Below the pieces are notes generated by a model. The model was given only the letters and a program-made list of their open reading frames with translations, made no database searches and had not been told where the DNA came from. The translations under genes were made by a program, and so were the position numbers. This document shows, piece after piece, positions 6,778 to 13,160 of a stretch of DNA of 18,499 nt; position 1 is the stretch's first letter; each line of letters opens with the position of its first letter. Origin of the DNA: Pseudomonadota bacterium (GTDB lineage: Bacteria > Pseudomonadota > Alphaproteobacteria > Rhizobiales > Rhizobiaceae); NCBI GenBank assembly GCA_023428515.1, contig JAEYXI010000586.1:1-18499 (forward strand), read 5' to 3'.

Positions 6778-6912
6778 TTAACAGGGCGTTCCAGGACTGC
6801 ACTGCGCAGCGGCTGGTGTAGTGCCGATTATGCCAACCTCCGACGCGGCGAACCCTACGGCCGCAATCAAGGCAGTCAGCACCAGCAGTTGACGAAGACT
6901 ATAGCGTCTCAT
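6778..6912 (-). CDS. Possible 44-aa secreted peptide
   Basis: This short minus-strand frame encodes MRRYSLRQLLVLTALIAAVG, then a second apolar stretch ending in TPAAAQ, then CSPGTPC and a stop. It has the three parts of a signal peptide: basic start, hydrophobic core and an AxA cleavage site. The mature remainder would be only about eight residues, containing two cysteines. It could be a real secreted micropeptide or the surviving 5' end of a truncated secreted-protein gene. A TTGACA lies 36 bases upstream, but no strong ribosome site is visible. It is divergent from the protease operon, so a regulatory link is possible but unproved. I do not recognise a family. Confidence 0.35.
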   Translation of the reverse strand: MRRYSLRQLLVLTALIAAVGFAASEVGIIGTTPAAAQCSPGTPC

Positions 6913-7054
6913 CTCTATAATTTATCACGCTTCCCGGGACCGTACAATGTCAATAACGGCTACCGTTGCCTGTTACCTGTTTGTCAAATGCCGGCTACAT
7001 CTGGAAACCGACACCTGATAGTATGACTGCCTCCACAGCAGATGATGCGGCAAC

Positions 7055-8155
7055 ATGACTCTCAGTGGAACAGATATAGATTTACTGGCACCAAAGATAA
7101 CGTCAGCCCTCAATACTGACGCGGAGTTGGATCGTATTGTTCACGCCAGCACCGGAGATCGACTTTACGAAAAGTATGTTGGGAAAGGCCTTCCGCTTGA
7201 AGCGACAGTCGTTCAACTTTTAAACGTTCTCGACCAGAACGGTACGGCAGATATATTTCTTGCGCATCTCTGCCGGCGGAAACCGGGCCGCCAGGATCTT
7301 CGGAATGTGGTGCAAAGCATCGTCCCGTCCGTCAAGGACCTCGAGCGCTTGCCCGATCACCAGATCGACATCTCCGCCCAGGCGGGAGGAACTGTCCAGC
7401 GTGACGCTCCATCGAACGCGCTGGCGCCCGGTTTCGAAAAGAACCTGCGGCCTCTGATCCCCACGCTGGACATCCATCTGTGGATAGCTGAGCTCCTCAA
7501 GGTCGAGCGCCAGATCTGTCGCATCGAGGAGAACGACCAGCCGCTGGGAACGGGGTTCCTGGTCGGTAAGGACCTGGTCCTCACGAATTGGCACGTTGCC
7601 GCGGATGGAGACGGCAAATGCAAGAGCAAGCTCCACTGCAGGTTCGACTACATGCGCCTTGAGAACAGCGTCGGACTGGGCAAGAGCGTTGCCATCGGCA
7701 AGGATGGCTGCCTGGCATTCAGCGACTATGAGGGTGATGCCTCCGCACAACCGTCGGACCTCCTCGATTTCGTCCTGCTGAGGCTGGAAGAGCCTGTTGG
7801 CCTCGACAAGATCGACAAGCAGCAGCGAGGCTGGGTTGCGGTTCCTTCCAAGGCAGCGCAACCCACGAAGGATGAGCCGCTGATAATCGTGCAGCATCCC
7901 CTGGGACAGCCAATGAAGATCGCGCTGGATACGAGTTCGGTGATTGGGCTCAACCAGAACGGCAATCGGCTGCAATACAAGACCAACACGGAGCCTGGCT
8001 CATCGGGCTCTCCCTGCTTCACGATCGATTGGAAGCTCGTAGCGATCCACGGCGCATCGGCAACCGACCAAGCCGGCGTCGAGGTCAATCAGGGCACGCC
8101 TATCGATCTCGTCGCAGCCAGTATCCAGAAGCAATGTGCCGAGGTTCAGTTGTAG
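7055..8155 (+). CDS. EAD-type N-terminal domain fused to trypsin-like serine protease
   Basis: This 366-aa protein has two parts. Residues 1-92 are helical and resemble the effector-associated domains (EADs) of bacterial conflict systems: MTLSGTDIDL, then AELDRIVHASTGDRLYEKYV, then an LLNVLD...LAHLCRR helix pair. Residues about 150-355 are a trypsin-like (Trypsin_2) protease with an intact triad: H180 in LTNWHVA, D238 in LLDFVLLRL and S317 in EPGSSGSPCF. There is no signal peptide, so it should act in the cytosol. EADs are known to join proteases and other effectors to partners by like-with-like contacts, and the next protein carries a matching domain. It is the first gene of a three-gene operon, 12 bases before the next start. 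The ribosome site is weak. The 5' third is AT-richer than the core genes. Confidence 0.87.
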   Translation: MTLSGTDIDLLAPKITSALNTDAELDRIVHASTGDRLYEKYVGKGLPLEATVVQLLNVLDQNGTADIFLAHLCRRKPGRQDLRNVVQSIVPSVKDLERLPDHQIDISAQAGGTVQRDAPSNALAPGFEKNLRPLIPTLDIHLWIAELLKVERQICRIEENDQPLGTGFLVGKDLVLTNWHVAADGDGKCKSKLHCRFDYMRLENSVGLGKSVAIGKDGCLAFSDYEGDASAQPSDLLDFVLLRLEEPVGLDKIDKQQRGWVAVPSKAAQPTKDEPLIIVQHPLGQPMKIALDTSSVIGLNQNGNRLQYKTNTEPGSSGSPCFTIDWKLVAIHGASATDQAGVEVNQGTPIDLVAASIQKQCAEVQL

Positions 8156-8167
8156 CGGAGTACCGAC

Positions 8168-9388
8168 ATGACGTTGCAAAGCCCCCCGAGCAGAGAGCGT
8201 CTCATCCGGACAATCGCGACTCTTGCCGGCAACGAGGATATCGAATTGTTCGTGAGGCGTGCCCTCGGATCGAACGCGTATGGCAGGTACACGAGCCCGG
8301 CAAAGCCAAGGGACGAGCAGATTTCGGAAATCCTCGACGGCGTCGAGAAAGACGGCCTTGAGCGATGGCTGTTTGCCCATCTCATGGCTCGTTGGGTGGC
8401 GAAAGACCTTGTGCGCGACATAGTCGATGCCTGCCCGAGCATCATCAAGGGCCTGCCGGACACGGCACAACTGGTGCAGAAGTTGGTCGAGCCGATCAAG
8501 CAGAAGCTCGGTCGCGACCAGGCCGCACTGTTGGAAGCTGCCCATGTGAGAAAGGAGATATCCGACGACCTTGGCCGCCTGGCCGATGACATATTTGTCC
8601 ACGGCGGATTATCCAGGCTGCAGTCGATCGTCTCGGACGTGCTCGATACATATGATCCGCAGGCGAACAGCTTCAGGGCGACGGCATTCCAAGGCAACCG
8701 CGTCGAGCAACTCGCCGACGAAATACGGGATGAGGTTAGCCTCCTGCCCGGCCGGGTGGTTGAGCTCCCGGATGAGAGAAAATGGGTCGACGAGGTCAAA
8801 GCGCTGACCAGCGGGCTGGAAGACGCCTTGCAGAAGAACGATCAGGCCAGCATTGGCGATTCCATCGCATCGATATCGCGCCTGTTGCGGAAGAACTTCG
8901 CCAGGGTGAACCGATCCCTCGTGGCGAGGGCCGAGGAGTTCAGGACCGACCGCATCACCGCCTTGATAGGCGAAGCCGCGCAGGAGCTCGGCTTCGGCAT
9001 TGCCGATATCCGCCCGACGCTGGTGGGCAGAGCGCTGACAAGCCAGATCTGGCAGCTTCTCGAGTCCGAGCTTTGGCTGCTCGCCAACCTTGCAGGCGAC
9101 GGCGATGATCCATGGCGCGATTTCTACAAATCGTGGTTGGAGTTGAAGGCCAAGGTCCTGTGGCTGGCGGCGTTGACGGCCGAAGACTCATGGCGGCAGG
9201 AGCTGCAGGCGGCGGCGGAGGCCATCGAGGATTTGATGGGTTCGCAAGATGGGCAGAGCGCAGGCATCAGGACGAAACTGAATGCGATGGCCGCGATAAT
9301 TCAGGACAGGTTCGAGCCCCTCAGCGAACAGTTGAAGAAGGATTATGCCGGCCTGAAGCCTTTGGTTAACGCACTCGATGTCCATTGA
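8168..9388 (+). CDS. EAD-like domain plus long all-helical region, unknown function
   Basis: I do not recognise the main body of this 406-aa protein. Residues 1-90 align without gaps to the protease's N-terminal domain (for example L19, V29, G34, Y38, Y41, P47, L56, G63, AHL at 70-72, R75, R83 and V86 are identical), so this is a second EAD-like module. Residues 95-406 appear all-helical, rich in charged and coiled-coil-like stretches such as ISDDLGRLADDIF and DERKWVDEVKALTSGLEDALQ. I saw no Walker A, nuclease, protease or pore-forming motif, and no signal peptide or clear membrane segment. The ATG at 8168 has GGAG 8 bases upstream. It may be an adaptor or the protease's substrate; both are inference. 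Confidence 0.8.
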   Translation: MTLQSPPSRERLIRTIATLAGNEDIELFVRRALGSNAYGRYTSPAKPRDEQISEILDGVEKDGLERWLFAHLMARWVAKDLVRDIVDACPSIIKGLPDTAQLVQKLVEPIKQKLGRDQAALLEAAHVRKEISDDLGRLADDIFVHGGLSRLQSIVSDVLDTYDPQANSFRATAFQGNRVEQLADEIRDEVSLLPGRVVELPDERKWVDEVKALTSGLEDALQKNDQASIGDSIASISRLLRKNFARVNRSLVARAEEFRTDRITALIGEAAQELGFGIADIRPTLVGRALTSQIWQLLESELWLLANLAGDGDDPWRDFYKSWLELKAKVLWLAALTAEDSWRQELQAAAEAIEDLMGSQDGQSAGIRTKLNAMAAIIQDRFEPLSEQLKKDYAGLKPLVNALDVH

Positions 9389-9410
9389 CGGCTAGCGGCG
9401 GAGGACTGTC

Positions 9411-11291
9411 GTGTCACAAACGGCGGATCTGAGAAGCAGGCAGTTTCGCGAGGTCGAAAAGCTCCTTCAGCCGGAGGTGCTGCGCGCTTCTTTCTCCGCG
9501 CTCCGCGATGCGCACACTGCGCTGAAGGAGTATGGGGATCAGCCCGATCTCCCCGACTTGCTTTCGATGTTCCTGAAGGAAGCGCCGCAGTGCGGAGCAT
9601 CCATATCCGACAGGCACACGCGCTCGAAAGCTCAATCGATACTCGACTATTGGTCGCTCAGGCTGGCAGCCATCGCGCCCGGAATCTCACACGACGTCCA
9701 GCTTGAAGAACCCGTCGCTCCCGAAAAACCCGAACAAAAGCCAGCCGCGGCGGCCGGACAAGAACCGGAAGGTCAGGCGGCCGCCGAGCCGGCGGCTTCG
9801 GAGGCTCCTGTTCCCGCCGCCAAGCCCGCGGAGGACAACGACCAACTTGCCATCCGGTTTGCGGCCGCCGCGAGGCTCTGGCGCGACACCGATCATCTGA
9901 AAGGTTTTTTGCTGGAGGGGGATGCGTTGGCGCTCGGCGCCAAGTTTCGCAAACGCGACACCGCCATAGACGATCTGGTTACGGAAAGCGAAAACACCAT
10001 CAGGCGACGCAAGAGACGCAACGCTGCCTGGTTGGCGGGTTCGCTTCTTGCCACCGTCCTTCTCATCTTCTGGGTTCACAGCTGGCTGTTTCCGTTGCTT
10101 GCGAAGTGGGAGGCACGTCAGGCTGCCATGTACTCCACCGACGATCCCACGCCGGACGAGATCAGCTCGCTTGAGTGGCGTTTCGCTCGCATCGCTTTCT
10201 ATCAGCGTTTCATGCCGGCGGACAAAGTTGCCGACGTGTACCTGACCTCGGCAAGGTTCGGCCAATTGAACTTGCGTGGAATTTCGCTTCCAGCGGCGAA
10301 CTTCATACAGACCAAATTCAGCAAGGTGCAGTTCGACGGTGCAAATCTCGCGAACAGTTTCTTTTCAGAAAGCCCCGGCATTGCCAATGTAGACTTCGCG
10401 CGGGCCAATTTGTCCTATGCGAACTTCCGCTCGTCCACGCTGACCGGGCAGACGAGTTTCGAAGACGCAAATCTCTACCGGGCGAATTTCGACTACACCA
10501 ATCTTTGCGGGGTCAATTTCTCGGGCGCCAGATTGAAGAAAGCGTCGTTCCGCGACGTGCATCTGGAAGACGTCACGGGATTCGCCAATTCCGGCTGGTG
10601 GCTGGCGTCGGGGTGGAATTCCGAGAACTACAACAAGCTTATGGCTGTCGAAGACAGTGAACAGGACATCATCGATTCGGCAGGCTTTCAGGCCGACCTT
10701 GCCGAGACGACAGAATTCCTGTTGGGAACCGCGGTCGGGACCATCGACCGGGCGATGGCGTTGAACAGCTATGCACTGGCTCTTGCTTCATGGGGTTTCG
10801 CGAGTCCAACCGATGTGTTGGCCGCCTACTCGGTGGCCCAAGCGTCCGACTGCATGACCAATGGCGCAATGCCGCAAGACGCCCTGACGGCTTCGCAGGA
10901 ATCGGTCTGCATTCTGGAAAATACCCAGCAGGTGCAGCACCTGAAGGCGATCGTTTACGACACGCTGGGGTATCTGCAACTGCAGCGCAACGACGTCGAC
11001 GGCGCGCTGGCCTCGTTCGCAAATTCCGAAGCGGATGGCAGCCGTATCGGGGACGGCGGCAGGGAGTTCAGGCACGCCGTGGCCTGGTTTGCGGCGGGCA
11101 GGCCGGACGAAGCGTTCGCCAAGCTCGAATACGCGATGAACCAACGTCAATACGTTCCAAGCCATGAGCTCAAGACGTTGAAGCATCTGCTGATCGGTCC
11201 TGACAAAAGGCCCAACGAGCTGTTGGAACGTGTCCTGAAGAACATCGACGAGCGCTGGCCCAAATCGACCAGGACATGCTCCCAGCCGTAA
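9411..11291 (+). CDS. Membrane protein with nSTAND-like juxtamembrane motif, pentapeptide repeats and TPR-like end
   Basis: This 626-aa protein starts at a GTG with GGAGG 7 bases upstream, 22 bases after the previous gene. Residues 1-90 are helical and unlike the EADs of the two upstream genes. Residues 98-145 are a proline/alanine/glutamate-rich linker. Residues 146-204 (LAIRFAAAARLWRD...FLLEGDALALGAKF...DLVTESENTIRRRKRR) match the segment that normally follows the NTPase of nSTAND receptors, but no P-loop NTPase is present. A membrane helix spans about 205-227; the basic RRRKRR before it places the C-terminus in the periplasm. Residues 275-380 are pentapeptide repeats (ANF, NLRGI, ANLSYANF, ANLYRANF). 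Residues 440-610 look like TPR-type helices (YDTLGYLQLQRNDVDGALASF). It may sense envelope events for the two cytosolic partners; that role is inferred. Confidence 0.83.
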   Translation: MSQTADLRSRQFREVEKLLQPEVLRASFSALRDAHTALKEYGDQPDLPDLLSMFLKEAPQCGASISDRHTRSKAQSILDYWSLRLAAIAPGISHDVQLEEPVAPEKPEQKPAAAAGQEPEGQAAAEPAASEAPVPAAKPAEDNDQLAIRFAAAARLWRDTDHLKGFLLEGDALALGAKFRKRDTAIDDLVTESENTIRRRKRRNAAWLAGSLLATVLLIFWVHSWLFPLLAKWEARQAAMYSTDDPTPDEISSLEWRFARIAFYQRFMPADKVADVYLTSARFGQLNLRGISLPAANFIQTKFSKVQFDGANLANSFFSESPGIANVDFARANLSYANFRSSTLTGQTSFEDANLYRANFDYTNLCGVNFSGARLKKASFRDVHLEDVTGFANSGWWLASGWNSENYNKLMAVEDSEQDIIDSAGFQADLAETTEFLLGTAVGTIDRAMALNSYALALASWGFASPTDVLAAYSVAQASDCMTNGAMPQDALTASQESVCILENTQQVQHLKAIVYDTLGYLQLQRNDVDGALASFANSEADGSRIGDGGREFRHAVAWFAAGRPDEAFAKLEYAMNQRQYVPSHELKTLKHLLIGPDKRPNELLERVLKNIDERWPKSTRTCSQP

Positions 11292-11296
11292 GCCTC

Positions 11297-11316
11297 GGTG
11301 GGCGCCTATGCGCACC
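11297..11316 (+). terminator. weak hairpin after the three-gene operon
   Basis: GGTGGGCGC, a CTAT-type loop and GCGCACC form an imperfect stem with a bulge, a few bases after the stop at 11291. No clear T-run follows, so terminator function is uncertain. Confidence 0.25.
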
Positions 11317-11438
11317 TGACGCTTTGCAAGAAATGACTTGTCTTCTCGGTCGACTACGGTTCAGCAAACAAGCCTTCGGAACCATTGCCGGACCCTCGCC
11401 GTTTCCGGAAATTCCAGTCCCAGCCCGGAGAGCAGTCC

Positions 11439-11717
11439 ATGCCAGACAGCACGCAGACCAACAGAGATGACGACCTGGCCGCTGAGGTCGCCCGGTTGAA
11501 GCGCGAGATCGCCAATCTCAAGGGCGCGATTGCCGAGCGCGCCGGCGACATCGTTCAGGGCGCCAGCCGCGCTGCAGACGTCGTGGCGCAGCCGATCCGC
11601 AACAATCCTGGTACCGCCGGCCTGTTGTTCGGCGCCCTGCTCGGACTGGTGGCGGGCATGGCCATAGCGCAGATGTCGGAACAGCGCTCGCGCCGTTGGT
11701 ACGACCGCTACTGGTAA
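11439..11717 (+). CDS. DUF883-like small membrane protein
   Basis: This 92-aa protein resembles DUF883 proteins (ElaB/YqjD type): a charged N-terminal helix (LAAEVARLKREIANLKGAIAERAG), a QPIRNNPGTAGLLFGALLGL membrane segment at about residues 55-78, and a short arginine-rich tail ending RRWYDRYW. Some relatives are inner-membrane proteins that associate with ribosomes in stationary phase; whether this one does is unknown. The ATG at 11439 has GGAG about 9 bases upstream. It sits just after the operon but is probably a separate core gene, because its codon use matches the flanks and the gap to the operon is about 150 bases. Confidence 0.8.
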   Translation: MPDSTQTNRDDDLAAEVARLKREIANLKGAIAERAGDIVQGASRAADVVAQPIRNNPGTAGLLFGALLGLVAGMAIAQMSEQRSRRWYDRYW

Positions 11718-11851
11718 ACCGAGGCAACCACTATCGCTGAGAAGCGGCGCGCTCTGCATCCGGTGGGGAGCGGCGGCGGGTTTCATCTTTTCGCTTGCGC
11801 CAACCCCGCCGGCATGGTGCGTGTCGGCCTCCCGCCATTCTGGATGCCTGC

Positions 11852-12547
11852 ATGAACGAAACAGCCCTCCCCTCCTCCGCGCCAAAATGCCCGATCTGCG
11901 GCGGCACGGTCTTTGGCCCAGGGCCTAAGGGCCGCACGTCGCCCAACGGCGCCATGCCGCGCTGCGCCGGCTGCCAGTCGCTCGAACGCCACCGCATCTT
12001 CCGGATCATGTTCGACAGGCTGGGCCCCCGCGATTTTGCCGCATGGAAGGCGATCCAGTTCAGCCCCGACCCGACCGTCGATCCCGCATGGTTCGCCTCG
12101 CACCAGCTTTCGGTCTACGGCGAGCCGGGCGGGCTGGATATCCAGGCGATCGACCGGCCGGACGCTGCCTACGACATCGCCATCTGCTCACATGTGCTGG
12201 AGCATGTCGGCGACGATCGCGCGGCGCTGCATGAACTCTTGCGTATCGTCAAGGCGGATGGCCTGCTCTACCTCGCCTTCCCGGATCCTTTCCGCGAGGA
12301 CGTGACGCGCGACTGGGGTTTTCCGAAGCCCGAGAAGCATGGCCACTGGCGCGTCTACGGCGCCGACGTGGCGAAACGCTTCGCCGCCTATATCCCGGAG
12401 CAGCCGGTACTGGCCTATCGCGGACAGGACCCCGTCAGTGGCGAATGGGAGGGCGCCTTCCTGCTGCCGCGCTCGGCCGCGCGCCATCGCTGGATCGTTG
12501 AAAAGCTCGGGGATTCCGTCAGCCTGTTCTCGGGGCCTGCGCTTTAG
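11852..12547 (+). CDS. Zinc-ribbon SAM-dependent methyltransferase-fold protein
   Basis: This 231-aa protein has an N-terminal zinc ribbon: C-x2-C in CPICGG, then C-x2-C in RCAGCQSLERHR. A class I methyltransferase core follows, with the diagnostic DIAICSHVLEHVGDDRAALHEL helix and a later GLLYLAFPDPF strand. The canonical GxGxG SAM loop is not evident; the region around AIQFSPDPTVDPAWF takes its place, as in relatives that begin with a 'hfaPE' segment. The substrate is unknown. The ATG at 11852 is the first after the ribbon-containing frame becomes conserved-looking; its ribosome site is weak. The gene is convergent with the Dabb gene, and the two stop codons overlap by 3 bases. Confidence 0.78.
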   Translation: MNETALPSSAPKCPICGGTVFGPGPKGRTSPNGAMPRCAGCQSLERHRIFRIMFDRLGPRDFAAWKAIQFSPDPTVDPAWFASHQLSVYGEPGGLDIQAIDRPDAAYDIAICSHVLEHVGDDRAALHELLRIVKADGLLYLAFPDPFREDVTRDWGFPKPEKHGHWRVYGADVAKRFAAYIPEQPVLAYRGQDPVSGEWEGAFLLPRSAARHRWIVEKLGDSVSLFSGPAL

Positions 12548-12831
12548 CCGGCCACCACATCGGCCGAGAGGCGCAACTCGCGCATCGGCCGCACCCTGGC
12601 GGTTGTCTCGGCATAGGTCGGATGGGCTTTGTACGCGGCGAGCGCCGCCTCGTCGGGGAACTCGGCGTAGACCACCAGGTCGATTTCGTCCGAGAGGGGG
12701 TCGACCTTGGTGTTCAGCGACACCTCGAACAGCGTCGAATGAGGGATCGTGCCGAGTGCCTTCAGCTTTTCGCAGATCGTTTCCAGATCGTCGCGCCGCT
12801 TCGCGCTGAAAAACACGATGTGCCTGATCAA
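12544..12831 (-). CDS. Dabb (stress-responsive alpha-beta barrel) family protein
   Basis: This 95-aa protein has the Dabb ferredoxin-like fold pattern: IRHIVFFSAKRRDDLETICEKLKALG, then FEVSLNTKVDPLSDEIDLVVYAEFPDEAALAAY, and a conserved end around HPTYAETTARVRPMRELRLSADVV. Dabb proteins are small dimeric barrels, some linked to stress or to polyketide chemistry; the role here is unknown. I chose a TTG start at 12831 because GGAGG lies 6 bases upstream and the family begins IRHIVFF. An ATG at 12858 would add nine residues (MPVGPSEAK) with no better ribosome site. Confidence 0.85.
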   Translation of the reverse strand: MIRHIVFFSAKRRDDLETICEKLKALGTIPHSTLFEVSLNTKVDPLSDEIDLVVYAEFPDEAALAAYKAHPTYAETTARVRPMRELRLSADVVAG

Positions 12832-12938
12832 TTTCGCCTCCGAAGGCCCGACCGGCAACAGGACCGGTTCCGACGAGCGTGATGCTCTCGCGAGGCGTCT
12901 TTTGGTTCGGCTTGGCGCTCAGGTCAACCGTGACGAAT

Positions 12939-13067
12939 TCACGCGCCGACCATTGAGGTCAGTCGCTTCAGCTCCATCACCGTGTAGCTGATGTAGCGGC
13001 CTTCATTGTAGCCGACGTCCCAGATCAGGAACCCAGCCACGATGCAAATTCCAATGACGTAGCGCAT
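12939..13067 (-). CDS. 42-aa small membrane protein
   Basis: This short gene encodes MRYVIGICIVAGFLIWDVGY, then NEGRYISYTVMELKRL and TSMVGA. GGGGGAG lies about 7 bases before the ATG, the strongest ribosome site in the neighbourhood. It has one N-terminal hydrophobic helix and an amphipathic C-terminal half with YNEGRY and ELKRL segments, which I recall from similar small alphaproteobacterial proteins. It is probably an inner-membrane small protein of unknown role. It reads toward the Dabb gene on the same strand, about 108 bases upstream of its start. Confidence 0.65.
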   Translation of the reverse strand: MRYVIGICIVAGFLIWDVGYNEGRYISYTVMELKRLTSMVGA

Positions 13068-13160
13068 GGCATGCTCCCCCAGCATCGGGGAATCATCTGC
13101 TTTTTCGCGGCTTCAGGCAATGTAGTTCGCTGTCGCACCGGCCCGGCAGCACGGCAGACG

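Larger units (their letters stand above)
6615..7054. other. 440-bp region without a long gene, between tRNA-Asn and the protease operon
   Basis: No long gene is supported here. It holds the hairpin at 6641-6658, a possible minus-strand 44-aa secreted peptide at 6778-6912, and the promoter region of the protease operon, which includes a small AACGG-CTA-CCGTT dyad at 6955-6967. A plus-strand reading frame at 6739-7026 was judged spurious. The second half is more AT-rich than the flanking core genes, consistent with acquired DNA. Confidence 0.6.

Noticed and set aside
6739..7026. 95-aa plus-strand frame after tRNA-Asn
   Set aside because: No ribosome site, no hydrophobic or domain pattern, and composition like random translation. 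The minus-strand signal-peptide frame in the same place is more convincing.
7055..11291. P-loop NTPase (STAND, AAA+ or NACHT) in the three-gene operon
   Set aside because: I read all three proteins for GxxxxGK[ST] and found none.
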